Shown: piece after piece, positions 8,290 through 16,451 of the stretch
Position numbering within the stretch: the stretch's first letter is position 1
Layout of the letters: each line of letters opens with the position of its first letter
Source: Streptomyces sp. NBC_01750
Lineage (GTDB): Bacteria > Actinomycetota > Actinomycetes > Streptomycetales > Streptomycetaceae
Direction of reading: 5' to 3'
Assembly: GCF_035918095.1 (NCBI RefSeq)
Contig: NZ_CP109137.1
Span: 3,846,001-3,910,000 of the forward strand
DNA: 64,000 bases
Notes under the pieces: generated by a model
The model's database searches: none
What the model was told of the DNA's origin: nothing
What the model saw: the letters and a program-made list of their open reading frames with translations, nothing else
Position numbers and translations under genes: made by a program

Positions 8290-10049
8290 GAACTCCCGCC
8301 GACGACCCCCGCTATCAGCCTGGCAACGGTCGCCCCCGTCGCCCGTACCCGCGCTCACACGAGCCGTCCGAGATGGCCGACAGCAAGGTCATGAAGCTTC
8401 GGCGCACGCTCCATCAGAGCGGCGTCGTGGAGATGATCGAGGCACAGTTTGCAGGACTCCCGGGCCCGCCCGGATACCCCGTCCGTCTGGTTCTGCTCGG
8501 TCTGGTCTGCGCGAGCTACGAGAGAACCAGTGGCAACCTCGACGACGCCTTCGAGATCATGACGTTCGGCATCAGCGAGCGGCTGCGCGCCCACCTCGCC
8601 ATTCCGACCTGCGACATCGAGGACCAGGACGCGGTCAACGCGCTTTACAACCGCTTCCACCGCGCCTGGACTCGCATGAACCGGCTGCTGGACGCTGCAC
8701 CGCACCAGCGCCGCAGTCGGCTTCCCAGGGCAGCAGGCCGCAAAGTGGCCGCTCAGTGGAACGGTGACCACGGACAGCCCGCTCTCCGTCGTCTGGAAGA
8801 ACTCGCCAACCGACTGGTCACCGCCCCGGTCCGCATCGCCTTCGTGAAAGGTCTGATGCGTCACTGGCGCGGCGACACTGCGATCGACACCACCTGCGTG
8901 CCAACTTGGGCCCGTCCCCACACACGCAAGCGCTCCGCTCTGGAGGCGAGCGCAAACTGGCATTACAAGGGGGGCGGCGACCGGGAGTTCGGCTACAGCG
9001 CCACGCTCGCCATCGCGGCCCACGCCGACCCGGACCGAGCCGGCCGCTACCCACAGCTGATCCTCGGCATGGTGCTGCACACGCCAGAGAAGGACATGGG
9101 CCGCCACGCCCACTACGTCAGCGCTGTGCTGGCGCAGCTCACCGAGCTCCGTGGCTTCACGGCGGCCGACCGCGCCTACACCAAGCTCCTCCCCGAGAAC
9201 TTCCACCGGCCGATGCGCGCCCTCGGCTACATGCCCGTGCTCGACTTCACTGAGCCACAGGTCACTTCCGCCAAGGCGGAAGGCCATCACCAGGGCGCGA
9301 TCACGAAAGTCGGCCGACTCTTCTGCCCCCTCACGCCACGCCGCTTGCTCGACCTGTACTCGCAGATCCGCAGCACCAAGAACGAGCGTGAACGCATCCC
9401 TCTTCGAGAGCGGCTGCAGGAGATCGAGGCGTACGCACTCACCCGTAAGGACACACTGGACGATCGCGGAACCGAGCGGTTCGCCTGCCCCATCACCAAG
9501 CTCAACTGCCCTTGGGCACAGGAGCGTGAGGGCCGCGGCACACCACCCAAGAAGGGGCCCGTACCGGTCGTCATCAACCTCGATGCCCACAGGGAGCGCA
9601 CCGCGCACCCTGCCAGCCGGCCCACCGTAGAGCCCCCGACCATTCCGTTCGGCGAACGCCCCAAATGTTGCCGCCAGTCCTCCGTCACCGTGCAGGCGCA
9701 CGTCATGCCCCGCACGCGGCAGGAGCTGCCTTGGCAGACGCCCTCCTGGGCCCTGGCCTACCAGACGTTGCGTGCTCACATCGAAGGTGGCAACGGGCGG
9801 CTGAAGTCCGTCGACTCCGCCCTGCACGCCCGCGAGAGGCGTCAGCCCCGTGGCCGCGTCGCGCAAACCCTGCTGTCCGCCTTCACCGTCATGGTCCACA
9901 ACATCAAGGAACTCGAGCAGTACCTGGCCGCCAGCAAGCAGAGCGCGATCACCGGCCTCGACCTCGAGCCGAATGATGTCCTTCTGCCCTACCCGACGAT
10001 CCACTTGACGATCGCGGCCCGCTCTCAGGTGCTGAGCCGTAGCCCCTGA
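8286..10049 (+). CDS. DDE-type transposase-like protein
   Basis: A 587-residue protein with an RNase H-like DDE triad that can be placed by eye: D201 in GDTAIDTTCVPTW, D295 in GFTAADRAYTKL and E500 in RAHIEGGNGRLKS. The N-terminus (about 30-150) is helical and likely DNA-binding. Two short cysteine-containing patches (CPITKLNC and CCRQSS) lie in the insert between D295 and E500. The ATG at 8286 overlaps the preceding gene; an internal ATG at 8373 begins the more conserved-looking part. It does not match an IS family I can name, and I could not see flanking terminal inverted repeats. I infer a two-gene transposition module with the recombinase-like protein. Confidence 0.65.
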   Translation: MRTPADDPRYQPGNGRPRRPYPRSHEPSEMADSKVMKLRRTLHQSGVVEMIEAQFAGLPGPPGYPVRLVLLGLVCASYERTSGNLDDAFEIMTFGISERLRAHLAIPTCDIEDQDAVNALYNRFHRAWTRMNRLLDAAPHQRRSRLPRAAGRKVAAQWNGDHGQPALRRLEELANRLVTAPVRIAFVKGLMRHWRGDTAIDTTCVPTWARPHTRKRSALEASANWHYKGGGDREFGYSATLAIAAHADPDRAGRYPQLILGMVLHTPEKDMGRHAHYVSAVLAQLTELRGFTAADRAYTKLLPENFHRPMRALGYMPVLDFTEPQVTSAKAEGHHQGAITKVGRLFCPLTPRRLLDLYSQIRSTKNERERIPLRERLQEIEAYALTRKDTLDDRGTERFACPITKLNCPWAQEREGRGTPPKKGPVPVVINLDAHRERTAHPASRPTVEPPTIPFGERPKCCRQSSVTVQAHVMPRTRQELPWQTPSWALAYQTLRAHIEGGNGRLKSVDSALHARERRQPRGRVAQTLLSAFTVMVHNIKELEQYLAASKQSAITGLDLEPNDVLLPYPTIHLTIAARSQVLSRSP

Positions 10050-10089
10050 GAGGGCACGTTCCGGGTAATTGAAGATCGACACGTCGCGA

Positions 10090-10121
10090 GACCGCAGGAG
10101 TCTGACTCCACGCCTGCGGTC
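10090..10121 (+). terminator. Hairpin after transposase-like gene
   Basis: GACCGCAGG / CCTGCGGTC, 9-bp perfect stem with a 14-base loop, 40 bases after the transposase-like stop. Confidence 0.5.
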
Positions 10122-10226
10122 CCCGCGGCATGTCCGCATCCCAACCCCCGGCCCGTTCCGACGCGGACCGCAACGCTTCCCGGCGGCCCGTCAGACTGAC
10201 TTTCACACAAGTAGAGGCTCAAACGC

Positions 10227-10267
10227 CGAGATCCCGGTCAGACGATGACCGTCTGACCGGGATCTCG
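10227..10267 (-). terminator. 17-bp perfect hairpin downstream of tRNA-Ala
   Basis: CGAGATCCCGGTCAGAC and its exact complement separated by 7 bases (GATGACC). It lies about 40 bases past the 3' end of the minus-strand tRNA and is best read as its terminator. It may also insulate the accessory region from core transcription. Confidence 0.7.
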
Positions 10268-10307
10268 TGAACAGTTCGCAGGCGAACCCGCGAACGGCCC
10301 GTTGTTG

Positions 10308-10381
10308 TGGACCTGTGGGGATTTGAACCCCAGACCCCCTCGATGCGAACGAGGTGCGCTACCAGACTGCGCCACAGGCCC
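10308..10381 (-). tRNA. tRNA-Ala (anticodon CGC)
   Basis: A 74-base cloverleaf: 7-bp acceptor stem GGGCCTG/CAGGTCC with one G-U pair, D arm GCGC...GCGC with GG in the loop, anticodon stem CCTCG/CGAGG with loop TTCGCAT (anticodon CGC, reading GCG alanine codons), T arm TGGGG TTCAAAT CCCCA, discriminator A. CCA is not encoded. Its 3' end faces the accessory segment on the left, the usual arrangement for integration at a tRNA gene. Confidence 0.95.
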
Positions 10382-10400
10382 TTGCAACGAGTGAAACCTT

Positions 10401-10420
10401 AGCACCCCCATTGGGGTGCT
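10401..10420 (-). terminator. Hairpin between sepX and tRNA-Ala
   Basis: AGCACCCC-CATT-GGGGTGCT, 8-bp perfect stem with a tetraloop, 62 bases after the sepX/glpR stop codon. Confidence 0.65.
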
Positions 10421-10481
10421 TGGAAATCCGTTCCCTCGCTGGTCACGGAAGCACGCCGGCGGAGCCGGGACGCGTCCGCGC

Positions 10482-11591
10482 TCACTCGTTGGCGGCGCGC
10501 GGCCGGTCCTCTTCCGCGTACTGGTCGAAGAGCGGCGTGCGGCCGCGGTCGCGGGCCCGGCGGGTCGAGGACGTCCGCTGGCGCGGAGGCGCGTCGGCCG
10601 CCGGCGCCGATTCCTGGGTCGGCTCCGCGGTCGAGGAGCGCGCCGAGCTCCAGGTCTCCGGGTCGCTGAAGTCCACGCCGCTCGTCGCGCGCGGAGCGAC
10701 CGGAGCGGTGACGTACGTCGGCAACGGGACCGGGACCGGGTCCCAGCTGTCGCCGCGCGCCGGGCCGCGTTCGCGCTGCTGGTCGACCCACTCCGCGTGG
10801 TCCGTCTGCTCGACCAGCGCGCGGCGTCCTGCCTCCTGCGGGGAGAGCATGACGGCGGGGTCGGGCTCGGGGCGCGCCTCCTGCTCCTCGTCCCGCTCGA
10901 CCGCGGACGCCGCCGCGGCCTGGTGCCGACGGGGACGGTTCTCGCGCAGTTGCTGCGCCGCGGCCTCTGCCCGGCGCCGGTCCATGGTGAACGCGAAGCG
11001 CCGCCGCTCCCGGCCGCGCAGATGCACGATGTACACGCTGAGGAGCACCGCCGGGAGGGCCGGGGCCCACAGGAAGCCGAGTCCGCCGACCGCGGCGACA
11101 ATCGTGCCGAGTGTGAAGGCGAAGAAGAGGACCACCGTGGTGCGTCTGCGGCGGGCCAGGACCTTGGTACGGCGGGCACGCTCGGCGGCGGCGCCGTCCG
11201 GACGCGGACGCCGGGCCGCGGGGCGGGCCGACGGCCGGTGCTGGGCCTGGGGTGGCTCCGCCTGTGCGGGCACCGGACGGGCCGGGACGTCGAGCCGGGC
11301 TTCGGTACGGGCCGGGGGCATCGCGAAAGCCCGGACGTCCACGGAACTCAAACGGTCCGTGGCCGCGTCCGGGTCCACGTCGGACCCCGGCTCCTCGGCC
11401 GTGCGCTCTCGCAGCTCCTTGGCGTACCGGCGCTCCATTGCCCCGCGCCCGGACAGCAGCCGGATGGCGGTGGAGAAGCGTTCCGTCGGACGGGCTTCAT
11501 TGAGCTCGTCCTGCCTGCGGAGCCACATCGGCACCAAGTAGGCGGCCCAGGCCCCGACGATGACTGCGTAGATGAGGCCACTGCTACTCAC
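10482..11591 (-). CDS. sepX: SepX / GlpR divisome membrane protein
   Basis: A 369-residue protein with an N-terminal helix that opens the protein (GLIYAVIVGAWAAYLVPMWL), a basic/proline-rich linker (75-145), a pair of membrane segments (about 150-195, TTVVLFFAFTLGTIVAAVGG), then a long charged, Arg/Glu-rich cytoplasmic tail. This matches the actinobacterial divisome membrane protein called SepX in Streptomyces and GlpR (receptor of the gephyrin-like Glp) in corynebacteria. The glp gene lies four genes upstream, which supports the pairing. It is expected to act at septa with FtsZ. The 136-base gap to rimJ probably carries its own promoter, and a hairpin follows. Confidence 0.8.
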   Translation of the reverse strand: MSSSGLIYAVIVGAWAAYLVPMWLRRQDELNEARPTERFSTAIRLLSGRGAMERRYAKELRERTAEEPGSDVDPDAATDRLSSVDVRAFAMPPARTEARLDVPARPVPAQAEPPQAQHRPSARPAARRPRPDGAAAERARRTKVLARRRRTTVVLFFAFTLGTIVAAVGGLGFLWAPALPAVLLSVYIVHLRGRERRRFAFTMDRRRAEAAAQQLRENRPRRHQAAAASAVERDEEQEARPEPDPAVMLSPQEAGRRALVEQTDHAEWVDQQRERGPARGDSWDPVPVPLPTYVTAPVAPRATSGVDFSDPETWSSARSSTAEPTQESAPAADAPPRQRTSSTRRARDRGRTPLFDQYAEEDRPRAANE

Positions 11592-11727
11592 GCTTCACAC
11601 CGTAGAGGGCTTCTCGCGAGGGCATCCGCCAATTGGCCCGGTGTGTCGCACGATCTGGCTGATATCACGGACTTTTTTTGTGATTGTTCAGATCAGGTCA
11701 TGGCCGACGGCGATCAATTTCGAACAC
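11592..11727. other. Intergenic region between rimJ and sepX
   Basis: Notably AT-richer than its surroundings, with a T7 run near 11670-11676 and TTATTTTATT near 11730. Probable termination of the rimJ-side transcript and promoter for sepX; no consensus element stands out. Confidence 0.35.
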
Positions 11728-12339
11728 TTATTTTATTTCCCGTGGCGTTCCGGGTCGTGCCTGGTGCCAGCGGCGCAGCAGTCCCTCCGGCACCTCCTCG
11801 GCCGTGAGCGCGAAGACCAGATGGTCCCGCCACGCACCATCGATGTGGAGGTAACGGGGGCGCAGACCCTCGTCGCGGAATCCGAGTTTCTCCACGACCC
11901 GGCGGCTGGGGACGTTTTCCGGGCGAATGCAGACTTCGATGCGGTGCAGTCCGACCGTACGGAAGCAGTGGTCGACGGCGAGGGCGACAGACGTCGGCAT
12001 GACGCCGCGGCCCGCCACCTCCCGGTCGACCCAGTAGCCGACATGCCCCGAACACATCGAGCCCCAGGTGATTCCGGCGACCGTCAGCTGACCGGCGAGC
12101 TGTCCCCGGTATTCGATGACGAAGGGCAGCATCCGGCCGGCGTTGGCCTCGGCGCGCAGATGGCGGACCATCTGACGGTAGGTGGGACGCTGGGCGGCCG
12201 GGCCGCCGGGGGCGGGTGGCGGAATCGTCGCCTCCCAGGGCCGCAGCCAGTCGCGGTTGCGCCGGTTGACCTCGCGCCAGACCCGCTGGTCGCGCAGCTT
12301 TATCGGACGAAGGGCGATATCGCCGTCCGCCAGGATCAC
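11728..12339 (-). CDS. rimJ: GNAT acetyltransferase, RimJ/RimL type
   Basis: A 203-residue GNAT-fold protein that transfers acetyl from acetyl-CoA to a protein N-terminus or other amine. N-terminal strand ALRPIKLRDQRVWREVNRRN, motif A-like GYWVDREVAGRGVMPTSVAL for CoA binding (around 125-145), then GLHRIEVCIRPENVPSRRV and EKLGFRDEGLRPRYLHIDG, typical of RimJ/RimL. It sits 17 bases after the molybdopterin gene and is co-transcribed with it. This order next to sepX and glp is usual in Streptomyces (recollection). The substrate is not known; a divisome or ribosomal target would be inference. Confidence 0.8.
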   Translation of the reverse strand: MILADGDIALRPIKLRDQRVWREVNRRNRDWLRPWEATIPPPAPGGPAAQRPTYRQMVRHLRAEANAGRMLPFVIEYRGQLAGQLTVAGITWGSMCSGHVGYWVDREVAGRGVMPTSVALAVDHCFRTVGLHRIEVCIRPENVPSRRVVEKLGFRDEGLRPRYLHIDGAWRDHLVFALTAEEVPEGLLRRWHQARPGTPREIK

Positions 12340-12356
12340 CGGCCAGAACGGGGCGT

Positions 12357-13007
12357 TCAGCTTGAGCTCCTGGGGGTCCCCCCGGACGGAGTCCGGGGGA
12401 TGGGTCTGGGGTGGTCTCCACCGCGGATCTGTTCGACGGCGTGAATCAGGAGCTTCTCCAGTACGGCGAGTCCGTCGCGTACTCCGCCCGTGGAGCCTGG
12501 GAGGTTGACGATCAGGGTGCGGCCGGCGACACCGGCGAGGCCACGGGACAGGGCCGCGGTGGGCACCTTCTCGCGTCCGTACGCGCGGATAGCCTCGGGG
12601 ATGCCGGGGATCTCGTGGTCCAGTACGCGGGCGGTGACGTCGGGCGTCCGGTCGGTGGGCGAGATGCCGGTGCCGCCGGTGGTGAGGATGACGTCGTACG
12701 CGGCGGCGACCCCGTCCCGCAGGGCCTGCCCGACGGGGTCGCCGTCCGGCACGACCCGGGGGCCTTCGACCTGGAAGCCGAGCGCTGCCAGGCCCTCGGC
12801 GAGGATCGGGCCGCCCTTGTCGGCGTAGACCCCGGCGGAGGCACGGTTCGACGCCGTCACGACAAGGGCCCGGTACGGCGCGGCCGGCTCGCCGCCGGTC
12901 GCGTCGGCGGCGGTCGCGTCGAGGCCGACGGCTTCCGGGCCGGCGGCCTCGGGGCCGGGCCCGTGGCTGTGGCCGTACACCTCTCCGGCCCGCGGCGCCG
13001 GGCTCAT
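12357..13007 (-). CDS. moaB: MogA/MoaB-type molybdopterin biosynthesis protein
   Basis: A 216-residue protein. An Ala/Gly/Pro-rich N-terminal extension (1-45) precedes a MoCF-binding domain: ALVVTASNRASAGVYADKGG, VILTTGGTGISPTDRTPDVT and PTAALSRGLAGVAGRTLIVN, LPGSTGGVRDGL. The GGTG and PGS motifs bind molybdopterin. The family adenylylates molybdopterin in molybdenum cofactor synthesis. Its ATG overlaps the moaC stop (ATGA), so it is coupled to moaC. Whether it acts as MogA or as a MoaB paralogue cannot be decided here. Confidence 0.85.
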   Translation of the reverse strand: MSPAPRAGEVYGHSHGPGPEAAGPEAVGLDATAADATGGEPAAPYRALVVTASNRASAGVYADKGGPILAEGLAALGFQVEGPRVVPDGDPVGQALRDGVAAAYDVILTTGGTGISPTDRTPDVTARVLDHEIPGIPEAIRAYGREKVPTAALSRGLAGVAGRTLIVNLPGSTGGVRDGLAVLEKLLIHAVEQIRGGDHPRPIPRTPSGGTPRSSS

Positions 13008-13483
13008 GGGCGGATCCAGTCGCCGGACTTGCCGCCCGTCTTCTCCTCGACCCGCACGTCGCTGATGACCGCCGCCTTGTCCACGGCCTTGACCATGTCG
13101 ACGACGGTGAGCGCGGCGACCGATACCGCCGTCAGGGCCTCCATCTCGACTCCTGTGCGATCCGTCGTCTTCACCGTCGCGATGATCTCGACGGCGTCGT
13201 CCGCGACCTTCAGATCGAGTTTCACGCCGGAAACCGCGAGCGGGTGGCAGAGCGGGATCAGATCGGGAGTGCGCTTGGCGCCCATGATGCCCGCGATACG
13301 AGCCGTGGCGAGAGCGTCGCCCTTGGGGACGCCCTCACCCCGCAGCAGCTCCACGACCTGCGGTGATACCAGGACCCTGCCGCTGGCGCGGGCGGTACGT
13401 GAGGTGACGTCCTTCCCGGAGACGTCGACCATGCGGGCCGCCCCCGCCTCGTCGATGTGCGTCAGCCTGTCGTGCGTGCTCAT
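13004..13483 (-). CDS. moaC: Cyclic pyranopterin monophosphate synthase MoaC
   Basis: A 159-residue protein that converts the MoaA product to cyclic pyranopterin monophosphate, the first committed step of molybdenum-cofactor synthesis. Family motifs: HIDEAGAARMVDVSGKDVTS at the start, GIMGAKRTPDLIPLCHPLAV with the catalytic-loop histidine, and TDRTGVEMEALTAVSVAALT, with KAVDKA near the end. The ATG at 13483 gives the standard family length. It lies between glp (70-base gap) and moaB (4-base overlap). Confidence 0.92.
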   Translation of the reverse strand: MSTHDRLTHIDEAGAARMVDVSGKDVTSRTARASGRVLVSPQVVELLRGEGVPKGDALATARIAGIMGAKRTPDLIPLCHPLAVSGVKLDLKVADDAVEIIATVKTTDRTGVEMEALTAVSVAALTVVDMVKAVDKAAVISDVRVEEKTGGKSGDWIRP

Positions 13484-13553
13484 TGGTGCGGCGCTCCCGG
13501 TCCGGGCCTTCACGGCCTGTGTGGGCAGACACGGTACCGCCACCGCACACAGG

Positions 13554-14855
13554 TCACCCGATGAGGACCACTTCCATCTCCGCGCCGGGCTCGACCGAGG
13601 TGTCGGACTCCGGGACGACGATCAGGCAGTCGGCATGGGCGAGGGCCGCGATCAGATGGGAGCCGGAGCCGCCGACCGGGGAGACGGTGCCCGATTCGGG
13701 GTCGTACGCACCCCGCAGGAACTGCCGCTTGCCGGAGGGGGACGACAGGGCCTTGTCGGCCTTGAGCGCGGCGCGGACCTTCGGCCGGTGGACGTCCTTC
13801 AGGCCCATCAGGGCCCGGATCGCGGGACGTACGAACAGTTCGAAGGAGACGTAGGACGAGACCGGATTGCCCGGCAGCGCCAGCAGCGGGGTGTGCTCGT
13901 GGCCGATCGAACCGAAGCCCTGCGGCTTGCCGGGCTGCATGGCGAGCTTGCGGAAGTCGATCCCACTGCCCGGCACGTCCTCGTCACCCACGGACGAGAG
14001 GGCTTCCTTGACCACGTCGTACGCGCCGACGCTGACACCGCCCGTCGTGACCAGCAGATCGGCGCGGATCAGCTGGTCCTCGATGGTGGCGCGCAGGGTC
14101 TCCGCGTCATCCGCGACCGCGCCCACCCGGTAGGAGAGGGCGCCCGCGTCACGTGCGGCGGCGCACAGCGCGAAGCTGTTGGAGTCATAGATCTGGCCCT
14201 CGCCCAACCGCTCGCCGGGCTGGATCAGTTCGCTGCCGGTGGAGAGCACGACGACGCGGGGGCGTGGCCGTACGCGCACGGAGCCGCGGCCGATCGCGGC
14301 GAGCAGTCCGATCTGCGGCGGGCCGAGGACCGTGCCCTCCTCCAGCGCCAGATCGCCCGCCTGGACGTCGCTGCCACGCGTGCGCACATGGGCCCCTGCC
14401 TCGACCGGGCGGTGGACGCGGACCTCGCCGCTCGCGCCCTCGGGGGCCTCGCCGGCCGGGCGCATCGTGGTGGCCGCTCCGCCGCCCGTACCGCCGTCGG
14501 TCCACTCGACGGGGACGACCGCCTCCGCGCCGGGCGGCAGCGGGGCGCCGGTCATGATGCGCGCGGCCTGGCCGGGGCCGACCGTGGGCAGGCCGCCGCC
14601 GCCGGCCGCCACATCGCCGATGACCGTGAGGACGGCCGGGAACTCCTCGGTGGCTCCCGATACATCCGCCGTACGGACCGCGTACCCGTCCATGGAGCTG
14701 TTGTCGAAGGGTGGCAGGGCAACCTGCACCGTGACGTCCTCGACGAGAACGCAGCCCTGGGCGTCGGGCAGTTGCAGCTCGATCGGGTCCAGCGGACGGA
14801 TCGCGCCGAGGATGTCCTCCAGATGGTCGTCCACCGACCAGATCGTGCTGCTCAC
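13554..14855 (-). CDS. glp: Gephyrin-like molybdotransferase Glp (MoeA family)
   Basis: A 433-residue MoeA/gephyrin-E-domain protein. Domain order: N-terminal MoeA_N (FDNSSMDGYAVRTADVSG, then ARIMTGAPLPPGAEAVVPVE), central MoCF-binding domain (VVVLSTGSELIQPG, VTTGGVSVGAYDVVKE), C-terminal domain IV. It could insert molybdate into molybdopterin. In actinobacteria this paralogue, encoded near glpR/sepX, has been linked to cell division through binding of FtsZ and the GlpR membrane receptor, and sepX is four genes away. It starts 4 bases from galU. Moco activity versus a purely structural role is not settled by the sequence. Confidence 0.88.
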   Translation of the reverse strand: MSSTIWSVDDHLEDILGAIRPLDPIELQLPDAQGCVLVEDVTVQVALPPFDNSSMDGYAVRTADVSGATEEFPAVLTVIGDVAAGGGGLPTVGPGQAARIMTGAPLPPGAEAVVPVEWTDGGTGGGAATTMRPAGEAPEGASGEVRVHRPVEAGAHVRTRGSDVQAGDLALEEGTVLGPPQIGLLAAIGRGSVRVRPRPRVVVLSTGSELIQPGERLGEGQIYDSNSFALCAAARDAGALSYRVGAVADDAETLRATIEDQLIRADLLVTTGGVSVGAYDVVKEALSSVGDEDVPGSGIDFRKLAMQPGKPQGFGSIGHEHTPLLALPGNPVSSYVSFELFVRPAIRALMGLKDVHRPKVRAALKADKALSSPSGKRQFLRGAYDPESGTVSPVGGSGSHLIAALAHADCLIVVPESDTSVEPGAEMEVVLIG

Positions 14856-14859
14856 GGTG

Positions 14860-15762
14860 CTACATCTCCTCGGTCACATAACTGCGAAGCCAGGTCCGGA
14901 ACTCCGGGCCCAGGTCTTCACGTTCGCACGCGAGTCTGACAATTGCCCGCAAGTAGTCGCCACGATCGCCGGTGTCATAGCGGCGGCCCTTGAAAACGAC
15001 GCCATGCACCGGGCCGCCCACCTTCTCGTCCTCGGCGAGTTTCTCGAGGGCGTCGGTGAGCTGGATCTCGTTGCCGCGGCCCGGCTCGGTCTCCCGGAGT
15101 ATCTCGAAAACCGCGGGATCCAGGACATAGCGGCCGATGATGGCGAGGTTGCTCGGCGCTTCGGACGGGTCGGGCTTCTCGACCAGCTTCGTCACCCTGA
15201 CCACGTCGGACTCGCCGGTGGCCTCGACGGCCGCGCAGCCGTACAGATGGATCTGGGCGGGATCGACCTCCATCAGCGCGATGACGCTGCCGCCCTCCCG
15301 CTCCTGGATCTCGACCATGCGGGCGAGCAGCGGGTCGCGCGGGTCGATCAGGTCGTCGCCGAGGAGTACCGCGAAGGGCTGGTCGCCTACGTGCGGGGCG
15401 GCGCACAGCACGGCGTGGCCGAGGCCGCGCGGGTCGCCCTGGCGCACATAGTGCATGGTGGCGAGATCGCTCGACTCCTGCACCTTCGCCAGACGTTCGG
15501 CGTCGCCCTTGCGGGTGAGCGCGCTCTCCAGCTCGTAGTTGCGGTCGAAGTGGTCCTCGAGCGGGCGCTTGTTGCGACCTGTGATCATGAGTACGTCGGA
15601 GAGACCGGCCGCGACCGCCTCCTCGACGACGTACTGGATCGCAGGCTTGTCGACGACAGGCAGCATCTCTTTGGGAGTGGCTTTCGTGGCAGGCAGGAAC
15701 CGGGTTCCGAGGCCTGCGGCAGGGATGACAGCCTTGCTGATCCTGGGGTGCGACTGAGTCAT
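14860..15762 (-). CDS. galU: UTP-glucose-1-phosphate uridylyltransferase
   Basis: A 300-residue nucleotidyltransferase making UDP-glucose from UTP and glucose-1-phosphate for glycogen, cell-wall glycans and trehalose. Nucleotide-binding signature VIPAAGLGTRFLPATKATPK at residues about 12-31, MLPVVDKPAIQYVVEEAVAA, LLGDDLID, KLVEKPDPSEAPSN, IIGRYVLDP and the KGRRYDTGDRGDYL end. The ATG at 15762 gives the usual length; the frame runs further upstream only as noncoding sequence. First gene of the galU-glp-moaC-moaB-rimJ run, with a divergent promoter shared with the cyclo-ligase gene. Confidence 0.95.
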   Translation of the reverse strand: MTQSHPRISKAVIPAAGLGTRFLPATKATPKEMLPVVDKPAIQYVVEEAVAAGLSDVLMITGRNKRPLEDHFDRNYELESALTRKGDAERLAKVQESSDLATMHYVRQGDPRGLGHAVLCAAPHVGDQPFAVLLGDDLIDPRDPLLARMVEIQEREGGSVIALMEVDPAQIHLYGCAAVEATGESDVVRVTKLVEKPDPSEAPSNLAIIGRYVLDPAVFEILRETEPGRGNEIQLTDALEKLAEDEKVGGPVHGVVFKGRRYDTGDRGDYLRAIVRLACEREDLGPEFRTWLRSYVTEEM

Positions 15763-15857
15763 GCGCTTCACACTATCCGGTGAGATTGGGCTGAAGATGA
15801 GGCTCCGGTTAACTTCCTGCTCATAAAGGCGTATACGAGAGGTTCCTGAGAAACGCA

Positions 15858-16451
15858 ATGAGCGGCGACTTGTCCCGAAAGAGTGCGGTACGACGTGAAC
15901 TCCTCGACGCCCGGGGCCTTCTGTCCACTGAGGACGTCCAGGAGGCCGCGGCGGTTCTCGCGCGACAGGCTCTGAATCTCCCGGAATTGACCGAGGCGGG
16001 CACGGTTGCCGCATATGTCTCGGTGGGGCGCGAGCCCGGCACGCGGGCGCTGCTCGACGCGCTGCGCGAGCGGGGAGCACGCGTCCTGCTGCCGGTCCTG
16101 AAGGCGGACAACGATCTGGACTGGGGCGAGTACAGAGGCGCGGAGCATCTGGTGCGCGCGGGCCGCGGGCTGCTGGAGCCGGACGGCCAGCGGCTGGGCG
16201 TGGACGCCGTACTGGAGGCGGATGCCGTGCTCCTTCCGGGGCTCGCGGTGGACTCGCGCGGTATGCGACTCGGCCGCGGCGGCGGTTCGTACGACCGAGT
16301 CCTCTCCCGGCTCGCGGCGGCCGGCGCCGACCCCGCACTGGTGGTTCTGCTGTACGCGAACGAGGTGCTCGCACGGGTCCCGGAGGAACCGCACGACCAC
16401 CCCGTACACGCCGTGGTGACGCCCACGGCCGTCAGGCGTTTTACGGAGTGA
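15858..16451 (+). CDS. 5-formyltetrahydrofolate cyclo-ligase
   Basis: A 197-residue enzyme that uses ATP to turn 5-formyl-THF into 5,10-methenyl-THF. Motifs: basic N-terminus (RKSAVRRELLDARG) that binds ATP phosphate, VAAYVSVGREPGTRALLDAL, and the signature LPGLAVDSRGMRLGRGGGSYDR. The ATG at 15858 is well placed for the family length. The stop overlaps the convergent penicillin-acylase stop by 11 bases, so no separate terminator exists between them. Confidence 0.93.
   Translation: MSGDLSRKSAVRRELLDARGLLSTEDVQEAAAVLARQALNLPELTEAGTVAAYVSVGREPGTRALLDALRERGARVLLPVLKADNDLDWGEYRGAEHLVRAGRGLLEPDGQRLGVDAVLEADAVLLPGLAVDSRGMRLGRGGGSYDRVLSRLAAAGADPALVVLLYANEVLARVPEEPHDHPVHAVVTPTAVRRFTE

Noticed and set aside
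1..10307. Duplicate of the tRNA-Ala 3' end (attachment site)
   Set aside because: Looked for the T-arm/acceptor sequence to the left of the tRNA and did not find it within the window.
14860..16374. galU with a long N-terminal extension
   Set aside because: The extra 200 residues are Arg/Pro-rich antisense of the cyclo-ligase gene; the family N-terminus begins at the ATG at 15762.
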